Source: Phycicoccus sp. (GTDB lineage Bacteria > Actinomycetota > Actinomycetes > Actinomycetales > Dermatophilaceae). From it: a stretch of DNA of 64,000 nt. Location of the stretch: assembly GCA_017993715.1 (NCBI GenBank), contig JAGOME010000006.1, positions 1-64,000 on the forward strand, written 5' to 3'. A program made the translations under genes and the position numbers. A model generated the notes under the pieces. The model was given only the letters and a program-made list of their open reading frames with translations, searched no databases and was not told the DNA's origin. Positions 17,086 to 25,607 of this stretch are shown piece by piece; position 1 is the stretch's first letter; every line of letters begins with the position of its first letter.

Positions 17086-17454
17086 GTGAGCATCCCCGTC
17101 GACGTGGCCGAGCTGGAGCGGACCTTGGGCGACTTCGGTGCCGGGTATCTGTTGACGGCATCTCCGGAAGGACAGGTCAAGGCGGTCACCGTGGAGCCGG
17201 TCGTCACCGGCGGGACCCTCGTCGTGCCGCGCAGCCGCGGCTCGGCCGCGAACCTCGCCAGCAACCCCCGGGTCACCGTGATTTTCCCGCCGCGCGTCGC
17301 TCGCGGTTACACCCTCATCATTGATGGCTCGGCGACGGTCGGGGACGACGAGATCGTCGTGACCGCGGCCACCGCGGTGCTGCACCGTCCCGCGTCCCAC
17401 AGTGAGAGCCCCAGCGCTCCCGAGGGGTGCGGGCACGACTGCGCGCCGATCTGA
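17086..17454 (+). CDS. Pyridoxamine 5'-phosphate oxidase-like split-barrel protein
   Basis: 122 residues from GTG 17086, with AGGAG about 12 bases upstream. The chain GYLLTASPEGQVKAVTVEPVV / TLVVPRSRGSAANLASNPRVTVIFPP / YTLIIDGSAT follows the beta-barrel pattern of FMN-binding split-barrel proteins, where NLASNPRVTV is the helix-strand that contacts the flavin. These small proteins act in F420- or FMN-dependent redox reactions, but the substrate cannot be assigned. It ends only 13 bp before the 62-bp perfect palindrome, which could act as its terminator. Confidence 0.7.
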   Translation: MSIPVDVAELERTLGDFGAGYLLTASPEGQVKAVTVEPVVTGGTLVVPRSRGSAANLASNPRVTVIFPPRVARGYTLIIDGSATVGDDEIVVTAATAVLHRPASHSESPSAPEGCGHDCAPI

Positions 17455-17467
17455 CCCAAACTGCCCG

Positions 17468-17529
17468 GTCGAGATGACGTGACACGCCGACGTTCACGCG
17501 TGAACGTCGGCGTGTCACGTCATCTCGAC
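17468..17529. repeat. 62-bp perfect palindrome, copy 1 of a two-member element
   Basis: The arms 17468-17498 and 17499-17529 are exact reverse complements with no loop (arm begins GTCGAGATGACGTGACACGC, core TTCACG/CGTGAA). The 23-nt segment 17470-17492 is identical to 25608-25630 in the second copy; only the 12-nt core differs. The element lies between convergent genes, so it could be a bidirectional terminator, but there is no T-tract and the conserved arm suggests a mobile or protein-bound element. Confidence 0.9.
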
Positions 17530-17685
17530 GGGGAAGGTGGTGAGCCGGGACGCCTGCGGCCCAACAGCACGGGCGTCGACCCCGGGTGGCCACCGCAGGT
17601 CCCGGAGCTCATGGCCTCGGCCGCTGATGATGGTGCCGACGGGGCCGCGAGCACGCCGGTTTGGCCGATGTCTGGCGCCCGATGG

Positions 17686-19125
17686 TCAGCTCGCCAAGGA
17701 GCTGGTGATGTGATCGGCCTCGGTCGTGACGGTCGCGCCGTCGACGAGCTCGCCGGCCTGCTGCGTGAGGAGCGTCTGCCATCGGGCCAGGCTCTGCTCG
17801 GCGGTACCGGACGTCACCAGCCCGGCGGTCAGATCCGCCCCCGCGTCAGTGACGGCCTGCGACCACGCCGCGACGGCCGTGAAGCGGGTCACCAGCGGGT
17901 TGGTCCGCCCACCCATCGGCCCAGCCCCGCCTTGGCCCCCCGGACCTCCCTGGCCGGGCCCGGCCTGACCAGGAACGCCTTGACCAAGAACGCCTTGACC
18001 ACCGGCATCGGTGGGCATCTCTCCAGGTGCACCGGGCGGCGTTCCGCCACCGCCTGGACCACCACCCGCCCCACCACCGGCTCCGTCGGGGGACAGCCCG
18101 AAGGCCAGGTTGTGGTCCCAGGCAACGACCGTCATCCGCTCGGCGGCCGCGTCCCACCACAGGTAGGAGTTGTTGCCGGGACCATCAATGTCATCGAAGT
18201 TGTCGACGAGTTGCTCGAAGGCGAGATAGCGGGCGAACTCCGCGACGTCGAGCCGATCCGCTAGCTGAGCCTCGAAATCCTCGTCCGTGGACTCGTTGAC
18301 GAACTGCAAGAACGACATCAGCGGCGTGAGATCGTCCTCCCCGGTCTCTTGGTCGAAGACATCCTCGTATGCCGAGGGGTCCTTGCCGCGGTACGTGTAG
18401 TCCCCGCTGGCTTCCGCCTTGTAGAGCAGCCCCTGCGTGGCGAAGACCCGGTCGACCCACTCTTGGTTGGGGTTCTCCACGGTCAACCGCAGACTCGTCG
18501 AGCCGTTGATGTTCAGCGCGATGTAGGCAGCCTGTTGCGCCGCGAGACCACTGGCTGCCAGGAGATCGAGCGCAACGGCCTCGTTGAGGGCGGTCGTTGA
18601 ACTGTTGGAGCGGATGACGAACTCGGTCATGCCGTCGTGGTTCTGGCCGTCTGCAAACTTGTCGAGCCGCACGAGCCACGGCAATGTCTGGGGCTCAGCA
18701 TCGGCAGAAATGCTCCGCAGCGAGGAGTTGCCCTTGAGGCGCATGCCGACCTGCTCGTAGGCAGAGCCGTCGATGCTCACGCTCACCGTGGCCCAGTCCT
18801 TGGTCTCGGAGGACAGATAGGTCGCGACGACCTGGGCCAGGGCGCCGGCCTCGTCGGTGACGGTGACGGCATGCACCTGGGTGGGGTCGAGGAATGCCGT
18901 CGCGCCGGCGGCCCCCGACGCTGCGCCTGACGACCCCGTTGCCGCCGGTCCTGCGGAGCCTGCGAGGTCACTCATCTGGGCGCAGCCGGCCAACGCGAGC
19001 GCCCCGAGGGCGCCGAGGCCGAGGAAGCCGCGCCGGTGAATCTCCCGGGGAGCCGGCCGGCGAGCTTGCCCGCGCGGCATCGGCGTCGCGGCGGGAGAGG
19101 TCATCGGGCTCGGGCGCGGGCTCAT
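17686..19125 (-). CDS. CotH-kinase-family lipoprotein
   Basis: 479 residues from ATG 19125. The N-terminus carries a twin-arginine-type signal with lipobox (RRGFLGLGALGALALAGC), so it is likely exported folded and lipid anchored. The body matches the CotH family (PF08757): VGMRLKGNSSLRS, LNEAVALDLLAASGL, NNSYLWWD and VVAWDHNLAFG, the last two corresponding to the kinase-like catalytic region. Near the C-terminus is a Gly/Pro-rich insert (about residues 355-405). In spore formers CotH phosphorylates coat proteins; in actinobacteria the family is extracellular and of unknown target. Alternative starts lie at in-frame Met codons just downstream but would keep the signal. Confidence 0.85.
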   Translation of the reverse strand: MSPRPSPMTSPAATPMPRGQARRPAPREIHRRGFLGLGALGALALAGCAQMSDLAGSAGPAATGSSGAASGAAGATAFLDPTQVHAVTVTDEAGALAQVVATYLSSETKDWATVSVSIDGSAYEQVGMRLKGNSSLRSISADAEPQTLPWLVRLDKFADGQNHDGMTEFVIRSNSSTTALNEAVALDLLAASGLAAQQAAYIALNINGSTSLRLTVENPNQEWVDRVFATQGLLYKAEASGDYTYRGKDPSAYEDVFDQETGEDDLTPLMSFLQFVNESTDEDFEAQLADRLDVAEFARYLAFEQLVDNFDDIDGPGNNSYLWWDAAAERMTVVAWDHNLAFGLSPDGAGGGAGGGPGGGGTPPGAPGEMPTDAGGQGVLGQGVPGQAGPGQGGPGGQGGAGPMGGRTNPLVTRFTAVAAWSQAVTDAGADLTAGLVTSGTAEQSLARWQTLLTQQAGELVDGATVTTEADHITSSLAS

Positions 19126-19470
19126 GGCCCCCAGTCCAGCCACCCTGCCTGATCGCAATCCCTGGGTGACCTGTGCGCGGCATGTGAACCGGCGCGGGCG
19201 GCGTCGGCGACGTCGGAGGGAGGGCGACGCGGGCGGCATTCGCGCGGGTGGGTACCTGAGGGTGACCAGAGACTGACAGGCGATTCTCAGCAGCGTCCGG
19301 AGTCTTGTTTTCGCAGGTCAGCGGGTGTCCGCCAGCGAGGATCCTCGCCTCCAAGCGGGGGGAAACGATGGCGAGGCGTTGAGGAATGACTGAGTTCCGC
19401 TTGACCCTGCGCGGGCCTAATTGAATGCTAAACCTCAGCGAAAGTACGACCACCAAAGGAGTGAACCACG
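19126..19470. other. Divergent upstream region of the CotH and GHKL-regulator genes
   Basis: 345 bp without a gene. A possible -35 element TTGACC is at 19401-19406 with an AT-richer stretch after it (TAATTGAATGCTAAACC), but no clear -10 hexamer at the right spacing. AAAGGAG, the best Shine-Dalgarno sequence in the region, lies 9 bases before the ATG at 19471. A CGGCATTC octamer is at 19234. Confidence 0.4.
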
Positions 19471-21156
19471 ATGCACCGCAACGACATTGCGACGGTCGGC
19501 GCGGACTCATCCGTGGGGCTCCCGACACCCCCTGTCGGCACCTTTCCCCTGCCAGGGCCCTCCCCGGTGGTCGGCGATCGCTTCGTGTGGGAACCCGGCT
19601 CGGTCCCCGTCTCCGCGTGTGTGAGTCACGCAGAGCCTGCGGCTGGGGGCCTCACCCACACTTCCACCTGCGCTCTCGGCTCCGGCCGGCCCCATCCCGG
19701 CCTTGGCCCGGTGGGTCGGGCCCCGAGCGCAGGTCGCGGACGTTGGCGCAGCCAACTGGCAGTCGTGCCCGACGGCAGTGCGGAGGACTTCTCATCGCGA
19801 GGGTTCACCGGGCCGGCCGGGGATGGTGTCCCGCGCCGTAATGGGCTGGGCGAGACCTGGACCTCCCCCATGGTCTGGGACGCCCGGCCCGGGGCCCTTG
19901 AGGCAGCTCGGGCCTTCTTGCGCGGCTCGGGGGACGCCGATGCCGCGCGATTTGCGGAGGAGGGTGATGCCGAGCTGCTGCGGTGGCTCGGCGTCACCAC
20001 CCCCGACGGGCAGTTAACTCCCACGGGAATCTTGGCCTTTATCGGGCGAGGGCAGCCGTGCCTGGAGTATGTGCGGCGCACCCATCCTGGTGCCGACAGC
20101 GTCATCCGCCTGCGCTGGACCGATCGCTCACTGCTCGAGGAGCTCGCGGAGGTCCTCGACACCATCAACGCGGACGACGCGCCCACGTCGTATCCCCCTG
20201 CCGCGCACGTGAACCGCGCCAAGCCGCGCCGGGCGGCCATGGAAGCCATCGTCAACGGTGTGGCGCACCGGGACTGGAGCATTCAGGAGCCCACGCTCGT
20301 CGAGCACATCGGACAAGCGCTGCGCGTGACCAGCCCGGGTGGCTTCATCGACGGCATCACCGAGACCAATGTCATGACGCACCCGTCGCGATCCCGCAAC
20401 CGCGAACTGACCGACCTGTTCGTCGCCCTGAGGCTGGCCAACCGCGAGGGCATCGGCATTGACCGCATCATCGGCGACGTCGTGCGCCGCGGCAACTCTC
20501 AGCCCCAGATTCTGCAGATCGAAGGCCCCGCGGTGCAGGTGAGCATCGTCTGCGAACGCCCCGATCAGGCCTGGGTCGCGTGGCTGCGCAAGGTCGACCA
20601 GAGCGAGGAGGCCGACGACCTCAACTCCCTGCTGCTCCTGCGCCATCTCGTCGACGTCGGCTGGCTCGACCTGGCCCACGCGGCCTTGCGCATCCAGGAC
20701 ACCCGCGTCAATGCCCGGCGAGCTCTGAGCAACCTTGTCGACGTGACCATGGAGGGCGAGAACCTCCTCGTGGAGATCCCTGGCATTCCCGACCCGGGTG
20801 ACCCCGTCTGGGTGCTATCGAGCGCCGCGCTGGACTTCCTGGCCCGGATGGACCATGGGTTCGGGCAGCCGTCGCGGACCATCAGCCGCGAAGGCACCGC
20901 GCGGGACTACCTCATGGGCCGCGGGCGGATTTCCGCCACCGAGCTCGCGGCCGTCGTGCGCGCCACCGACGAAAACGTCCAACCGGTCCTGAAGCGACTG
21001 GAGCGCGAGGGCGTCATGGTGCCGATGTGTCCCGACCGCTGGGGTCGCGCCTCCCACTATGTCCCGGCCCCAGCCCGCGGGGCGTGGCCGTTGGCTCAGC
21101 CAACGGGCGGCACGCCGATGCCGTCCGTGGCTCACCCCGGCTTTCGCTGGATGTAG
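19471..21156 (+). CDS. GHKL-type ATP-binding putative transcriptional regulator
   Basis: 561 residues. Residues 250-340 match the HATPase_c_4 domain (RecG-like C-terminal type): RRAAMEAIVNGVAHRDWS with the N-box Asn and HRD, VTSPGGFIDG, RNRELTDLFVALRL and GIGIDRI. Proteins of this kind usually carry an AlbA_2/Schlafen-like N-terminal domain and a C-terminal winged helix; here a C-terminal helix-turn-helix-like part (ISATELAAVVRATDENVQPVLKRLE) is present, but the first 130 residues are low-complexity Pro/Gly/Ser and resemble nothing. The start at 19471 has a strong AAAGGAG, so this odd N-terminus is probably translated; an alternative is ATG 19871. The 3' end overlaps the convergent carbonic anhydrase gene by 25 bp. 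Confidence 0.78.
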   Translation: MHRNDIATVGADSSVGLPTPPVGTFPLPGPSPVVGDRFVWEPGSVPVSACVSHAEPAAGGLTHTSTCALGSGRPHPGLGPVGRAPSAGRGRWRSQLAVVPDGSAEDFSSRGFTGPAGDGVPRRNGLGETWTSPMVWDARPGALEAARAFLRGSGDADAARFAEEGDAELLRWLGVTTPDGQLTPTGILAFIGRGQPCLEYVRRTHPGADSVIRLRWTDRSLLEELAEVLDTINADDAPTSYPPAAHVNRAKPRRAAMEAIVNGVAHRDWSIQEPTLVEHIGQALRVTSPGGFIDGITETNVMTHPSRSRNRELTDLFVALRLANREGIGIDRIIGDVVRRGNSQPQILQIEGPAVQVSIVCERPDQAWVAWLRKVDQSEEADDLNSLLLLRHLVDVGWLDLAHAALRIQDTRVNARRALSNLVDVTMEGENLLVEIPGIPDPGDPVWVLSSAALDFLARMDHGFGQPSRTISREGTARDYLMGRGRISATELAAVVRATDENVQPVLKRLEREGVMVPMCPDRWGRASHYVPAPARGAWPLAQPTGGTPMPSVAHPGFRWM

Positions 21157-21629
21157 ACCTCGGCATTGAGCGCGATGCGCTCGTGCTCGGCCGCTGTTGT
21201 CGCGCGCCGGACCCGCCCCGGGCTGCCAATCACCAAGGATTCGGGCGGGACCACCATGCCCTGGGGTATCAGGGTGCCCGCCCCGATGATCGATCGCTCC
21301 CCGATGGCCGCTCCGTTGAGGACGATCGCCCCCATCCCGACCAGGACGTCGTCAGCAATGGTGCAGCCGTGCAGGATCGCTGCGTGCCCCACACTGACCC
21401 GGGCGCCGATCGTTGTGGGATAGCCGGGATCGGCGTGCACGACGCAGCCATCCTGGATGTTGGTTCCGTCCCCGACCCGGATGGGCACCTCCTCGGTCCG
21501 GATGACCGCGCTGTACCAGATCCCCACGTGCTCGCCGAGGGTCACGTCCCCGCGGATGGTGGCCGTGGGGGCCACCCACGCACTTGCGGCCATCGTCGGT
21601 GACCGGCCCTGGTGGTCCTCGATCGGCAT
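21132..21629 (-). CDS. Gamma-class carbonic anhydrase family protein
   Basis: 165 residues forming a left-handed beta-helix of hexapeptide repeats: ATIRGDVTLGEHVGIW, VIRTEEVPIRVGDGTNIQDG, CVVHADPGYPTTIG, VGHAAILHGCTIADDVLVG. The zinc-ligand histidines of the gamma carbonic anhydrase/YrdA family are in VHADPG and VGHAAILHG. Such proteins hydrate CO2 or serve as metal-binding acyltransferase relatives; activity is not certain. It starts 14 bp after the DyP peroxidase stop, so the two are probably one transcript. A GAATGCCG octamer lies at its start codon. Confidence 0.9.
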   Translation of the reverse strand: MPIEDHQGRSPTMAASAWVAPTATIRGDVTLGEHVGIWYSAVIRTEEVPIRVGDGTNIQDGCVVHADPGYPTTIGARVSVGHAAILHGCTIADDVLVGMGAIVLNGAAIGERSIIGAGTLIPQGMVVPPESLVIGSPGRVRRATTAAEHERIALNAEVYIQRKPG

Positions 21630-21643
21630 TCGGACTCCTTTGG

Positions 21644-22573
21644 TCAGCTGGTGATCTCGTCCAGAAATGCCTGCGGTGGAACGAAGAAGGCGCCGCCCGT
21701 GTGCGCATCGACGAAGTCAAGCAGGTGGTCATAGGTGCCGTCGACGTCGGCGGTGATCATCTGCCTCAGTGACGTCGTGATCGTGCTCAAGGCCGCCGCG
21801 AACCCGACAAACATCGTGCCGTGCTCGAGGGCATTGCCGATGGCCCGGTTCTGGCGGTACATCTTGACCTCGGCGCCGTCGATCTCGACTTTGGACTTCA
21901 CGTTGTGTGCGTAAGGCTTCTTGGCCGAGTCCGGGATCTCGATGTCGTCCATCTTGGTCCGGCCGATGACGCCTTCCTGCTCCTCGGTCGTCTGGCTGGC
22001 CCACTGCTCTTCGCGGTCGATGTAGCGCTGGACGATGAGGAAGGAGCCCCCGGCATACGGCCCGTCGGGGATGAGGACGGCGGCGGCACGCTCGTCTCCC
22101 AAAGGGTTCTCGGTGCCGTCGACGAAATCGATCAGGTCGCGGTCATCGAGATAACGGAATCCGCGAGTGTCCTCGACGCAGTCAGCCAGCGGCGCAAAGC
22201 CCGAGATGACGTACTTGGCCGTCTGGAATGCGTAGTCGATCCGGCCGGCCTTGACCATGACGAACACGTCGCCAGGTGTGGCCGGGAACGTGCGCCCGCC
22301 GTCGCTCATCTCCGGGAAGTCCACGAGTCCATCCGGCACCGGCCGGTCGGGGAACAGCCTGGCCCAGCCGCGCGCCGAGATCCCGACGGTGCTGCTCACG
22401 GTGCCGGCGGGGTCCTTTTGCCGGATGGAGCGGGTGGCGTTGTCGATCATCGCCAGGGCGTCGGTGATCCGCGCCGGGGTCACGTCATCGTCGCGCAGGA
22501 CGAACGTCAGGTACTCGGCGAATGCCGTGGGGTCCGAGATGGCCCCCGGTTGGCAGAGCTGGGCCAGCGTCAT
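21644..22573 (-). CDS. Dye-decolorizing (DyP-type) haem peroxidase
   Basis: 309 residues, the length of the short B-type (YfeX-like) DyP class. The diagnostic GxxDG region is present as DLIDFVDGTENPLGD, supplying the distal Asp, followed by GGSFLIVQRYI and the conserved EEQEGVIGRTKMDD. KKPYAHNVKS, GNALEHGTMFVGFA and the final VPPQAFLDEI are also typical. These enzymes oxidise dyes, phenols or porphyrin-linked substrates with hydrogen peroxide; some are cargo of encapsulins, but no encapsulin gene is in the window and no Tat signal is seen, so it is probably cytoplasmic. First gene of a likely operon with the carbonic anhydrase-like gene. Confidence 0.92.
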   Translation of the reverse strand: MTLAQLCQPGAISDPTAFAEYLTFVLRDDDVTPARITDALAMIDNATRSIRQKDPAGTVSSTVGISARGWARLFPDRPVPDGLVDFPEMSDGGRTFPATPGDVFVMVKAGRIDYAFQTAKYVISGFAPLADCVEDTRGFRYLDDRDLIDFVDGTENPLGDERAAAVLIPDGPYAGGSFLIVQRYIDREEQWASQTTEEQEGVIGRTKMDDIEIPDSAKKPYAHNVKSKVEIDGAEVKMYRQNRAIGNALEHGTMFVGFAAALSTITTSLRQMITADVDGTYDHLLDFVDAHTGGAFFVPPQAFLDEITS

Positions 22574-22718
22574 CGTGGTCTCCGTCGTCGCCGTGAGTTC
22601 CGGGCGACCTCGCCTCGCCCGCCTGCTCGCAAACTAGCAGGCGACCAGGATGCGGGGACTGCCCACGGGGTGACCCGGGACAGCGGTCGGTCGCGGCGCC
22701 CGATGCCCCGGGGTCGGC

Positions 22719-24128
22719 TCAGACTGCCGGGGTGTCCGGCGAGATCCAGGTGACCCCGGTGTAGCCGTAGCCGGTGCTCGCGGCCTGCAGGGTGCGGAAG
22801 ACGGTCGACTCGTTGCGCAGGAACAGGCCGTCGCTGGTGTCATGCCCCGAGGCGATGACCGTCGTCGCTGCCTCCCCTCGCCGGAACAGGGTCGTGGGCA
22901 GCTCGGCGGAGTTGGCGCCCTCGGTCAGGAAGAGGACGGCGTCGACCGGTCCCGACCCGGCGCCCGTCGAGGCCAGGAGCACGAAGCGCGCGATCTGGGG
23001 CAACTCAAGGACGTGGATAACCTCGGCTTGGGAGCTCCCGAAGCCGGCCTGCTTGCGTCGCGCAGACAGTCGTCGGCTCCGGGACGTCGCGAATGCCGTT
23101 GCGCCCGTGCGCAATTCGGAGATCGTGGTGAGCGTGACTGGCACACCACGCGGGAGGGCCAGGCGCACCGTCAGCGTGCCGCTGCTGCCGGGCTCGGGGT
23201 GGAAGACTCCAGTGGGCATCCCCCCACCGGTCAGCCGGTGGTGGGCACGGGAGCGGGAGGTGGCCAGCGACCCGGGGGACGCGGCGATGGCCGTCGCGCC
23301 GGCCGTGGCTGGCACGGTGCCGCGTCGGGACGTGCGCGGTGCCGCCGGTGGTCGACGACCGCCGGTGAGGACATCGGCACGGCCGGCGCCCGTGTCAGCA
23401 CGGCCGGCGCCCGTGTCCGCCCTGCCGGGGACCGGCGTGGCGCCATGGGGCGGGGTCGTTGGGGGCGGTGGGGTCAGGTCGAGCCCACTTCCCCCGGTGG
23501 GCGAGGCGAACCGCTCCCGCAGGAACGCCTCCTGGACGCGGAGCTCCCGGTCGTCATGCTCGGCCTGCGCACGCTGAACGTCGCCGGTGACCTGATGCAG
23601 CAGCCGCAGTTGGTCGACCACGAGCCGACGCCCCTCCGTCGAGACCCCGGCGGCGCCGACGCTGTTGCGGAAGGCCATGAGGGTGTCGGGCAGGTAGCGA
23701 TCGACGATGTCGAGCAGGGTCGGGCTGATCTCCTGACCCAGAGGGGGCGCGGCATCGGCGATGGCGCGCGCCAGCAGGGTGGCCTCGACCGGCAGCGACC
23801 CGCCGAGCGCGCTGGTCATCCGCACGGCGAAGTGTCCCGACCGCAAGGGCGGGGTCAGGTGGCGCGGCGCCGCGAGGAATGCCGCGAACTCCTCGGCCGT
23901 CCACCCGCCCACGTCCGGTCGCGGACGGCGCACGAACGGTGACTTGGCGCGATCCGCCGCCCGTGTCGCAGCCTCCCCGACGAGTTCGATCCGCCGCCCG
24001 GCCGCATCGACGCGACGACCCGCCGCATCGACCCGTCGACCGGCTGCGGCCCCCGCGGCCGTCACCCGGGCGGCCGCGGCGTCTCGCACCCGGGTCGGGA
24101 GCGAACGGTTCTCGTCGGCGGGCGGCAT
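22719..24128 (-). CDS. Large hypothetical protein with repeat-rich linker
   Basis: 469 residues, no family recognised. The N-terminus has a heptad-like repeat (GRRVDAAGRRVDAAGRRIE) likely to form a coiled coil, then a helical domain (SGHFAVRMTSALGGSLPVEA, LVVDQLRLLHQVTGDVQRAQ), a Pro/Thr-rich linker containing GRADTGAGRADTGAGRAD, and a C-terminal beta-rich domain (FHPEPGSSGTLTVRLAL, VLELPQIARFVLLAS, LRNESTVFRTLQAAS). No signal peptide or membrane segment. ATG 24128 is part of a GAATGCCG octamer; a TTG three codons upstream is possible. It lies just downstream of the lipase gene on the same strand. Confidence 0.62.
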   Translation of the reverse strand: MPPADENRSLPTRVRDAAAARVTAAGAAAGRRVDAAGRRVDAAGRRIELVGEAATRAADRAKSPFVRRPRPDVGGWTAEEFAAFLAAPRHLTPPLRSGHFAVRMTSALGGSLPVEATLLARAIADAAPPLGQEISPTLLDIVDRYLPDTLMAFRNSVGAAGVSTEGRRLVVDQLRLLHQVTGDVQRAQAEHDDRELRVQEAFLRERFASPTGGSGLDLTPPPPTTPPHGATPVPGRADTGAGRADTGAGRADVLTGGRRPPAAPRTSRRGTVPATAGATAIAASPGSLATSRSRAHHRLTGGGMPTGVFHPEPGSSGTLTVRLALPRGVPVTLTTISELRTGATAFATSRSRRLSARRKQAGFGSSQAEVIHVLELPQIARFVLLASTGAGSGPVDAVLFLTEGANSAELPTTLFRRGEAATTVIASGHDTSDGLFLRNESTVFRTLQAASTGYGYTGVTWISPDTPAV

Positions 24129-24174
24129 TCGGCTCAATCGCGCAGGTGAGGGTCTGGTCGGGGCAGGTGCAGGC

Positions 24175-25110
24175 TCAGCCCAGCACGTGCCCGTCGACCC
24201 AGCCGATGACGTCCGCGGTGACCTCGTCCCGATTGGTCTCGTTGAGCATCTCGTGACGGCCCTGCGGATAGAGGGTCAGCGTGACATCCTCGACGCCGAG
24301 GCGCCGGTACTGCTCGGCGACCGCCGTCGGTCCCTTGCCCTTGTTGCCGACCGGGTCGGCGTCGCCGGAGAAGATGAGGATCGGCAGCGTCTTGGGGGTG
24401 CGTGCGACATATCCGTCGCGGTTGATGTCGGCGAGCCCGCCGAGCAGGTCGGTGTAGAAGCCGGCGGTGAAGACCTCTCCACACCACTCATCGGCGACGT
24501 ACTTGTCGACCTCGGCATCGTCGCGCGACAGCCAGTCGAACTTGGTCCGGTTGGGCTTGAAGGCCGAGTTGTACTGGCCGAAGGTCATGGTGTCCATGAG
24601 GGTGCTGCGGGTCCGAGCGCCGCGCAAGCGGGACTCGGCACTGGCGACCATGGCGCCCACCTTGCCCAGCGCACCCGGGTCCCCGGCCGTGCCGGACAGG
24701 ATCAGCCCCGCCAGCTCGTTTCCGCGCTCAGCGGCAAACGCGCGGCTGACGAACGACCCCATCGAGTGGCCGAAGAGGATGATCGGCAGACCGGGCTGCT
24801 CCTCGCGGGCGAGGGCGATGACGGACCCGAGATCCTCCACGAGGTGAGCCCACCCGCCGCTGTCGGCCAGGTATCCGGATTGGTCGTGGGTGACGGCCGT
24901 CATCTTGTGACCGCGGTGGTCGTGCGCATAGACGGCGAAGCCGACCTGCGTCAGGGCCTGCGCGAACCGCTCGTAGCGCTGCGAGTGCTCGGCCATCCCG
25001 TGGGCGATCTGGACCACGGCCCGCACCGTCGTCCCCTCGGGCGGCAGCCACCGGTTCACGTGCACAGTGATGCCGTCTTCGGTCGTGAGAGTGAGGGTGG
25101 TGGTGTCCAT
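24175..25110 (-). CDS. Alpha/beta hydrolase, monoacylglycerol lipase/lysophospholipase type
   Basis: 311 residues with the hydrolase_4 (PldB-like) pattern. The oxyanion-hole region is QIAHGMAEHSQRYERFA, the nucleophile elbow is GHSMG, the acid is in FSGDADPVG and the catalytic His in PQGRHEML. VYAHDHRGH, before the elbow, is also typical. These enzymes release fatty acids from mono- or lysoacyl lipids in the cytoplasm. ATG 25110 directly precedes MDTTTLTLTTEDG; the preceding sequence is not strongly Shine-Dalgarno-like. The gene is 46 bp upstream of the large hypothetical gene and may be co-transcribed with it. Confidence 0.9.
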   Translation of the reverse strand: MDTTTLTLTTEDGITVHVNRWLPPEGTTVRAVVQIAHGMAEHSQRYERFAQALTQVGFAVYAHDHRGHKMTAVTHDQSGYLADSGGWAHLVEDLGSVIALAREEQPGLPIILFGHSMGSFVSRAFAAERGNELAGLILSGTAGDPGALGKVGAMVASAESRLRGARTRSTLMDTMTFGQYNSAFKPNRTKFDWLSRDDAEVDKYVADEWCGEVFTAGFYTDLLGGLADINRDGYVARTPKTLPILIFSGDADPVGNKGKGPTAVAEQYRRLGVEDVTLTLYPQGRHEMLNETNRDEVTADVIGWVDGHVLG

Positions 25111-25249
25111 GGGTCCTCGATCTGCGAGTCGGCATCCTTGCGGGGTACGACGATAGTCGGTCCCACGACGGGACGCGGCGGGCCGGCAAGGGTTGTCCGG
25201 AGCGCTCAGGCTCCGAGCGCGCGGATTGTTGCGGCAGACAAGGCCCGGG

Positions 25250-25528
25250 TCAGGCGGCCTTGCGGCCCGTGCGTTTTCCTGCCTTGGTCGCCTTGCTCTT
25301 CTTGGTGCTTGAGGCAGTGACAAGCACGCGCACCTGCTTCTTGGTCAGCGGCACCAGCGGGGTGTCGGTGGCCACGAGGCGGCGCCGGCGCACCCCCAGC
25401 CCATCGGGCAGAGTGCCTTCCTTGAGCATCCGCGTGGGGCAGCGACGGCAACGGGAGCGCGACTCACAGCACTTGAGCTTGGGGATCACGCCCGCTCGCG
25501 CCATCTTCTTGCTGCTCTTCTTCGCCAC
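25250..25528 (-). CDS. Small basic Cys-rich protein under an iron box
   Basis: 92 residues from GTG 25528. The N-terminal half has a tight cysteine cluster, KLKCCESRSRCRRCPTRML (four Cys: CC...CxxC), flanked by Lys/Arg-rich ends (MAKKSSKKMARAG and KKSKATKAGKRTGRKAA). It could bind a metal ion or an iron-sulphur cluster, or nucleic acid; I do not recognise a characterised family, though small actinobacterial proteins of this shape exist. A DtxR/IdeR-like box lies in the promoter spacer just upstream, so synthesis is probably repressed by iron. Not obviously in an operon. Confidence 0.75.
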   Translation of the reverse strand: MAKKSSKKMARAGVIPKLKCCESRSRCRRCPTRMLKEGTLPDGLGVRRRRLVATDTPLVPLTKKQVRVLVTASSTKKSKATKAGKRTGRKAA

Positions 25529-25538
25529 GTCCCCAAGG

Positions 25539-25566
25539 GTAGTAGAAGGTTAGGCAAACCTCACAA
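25539..25566 (-). promoter_or_regulatory. Promoter with a DtxR/IdeR-type iron box in its spacer
   Basis: On the minus strand TTGTGA (25566-25561) and TACTAC (25544-25539) are 16 bp apart and fit -35 and -10 elements. The spacer holds an imperfect palindrome, AGGTTAGGCAAACCT (25547-25561), which matches 15 of 19 positions of the IdeR/DtxR consensus over 25545-25563. A repressor bound here would block RNA polymerase. The GTG of the Cys-rich protein begins about 10 bases after the -10. Confidence 0.55.
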
Positions 25567-25607
25567 GAGGTGTTCCACTCCACAGAACACCTTCAGACTG
25601 AAACCGA

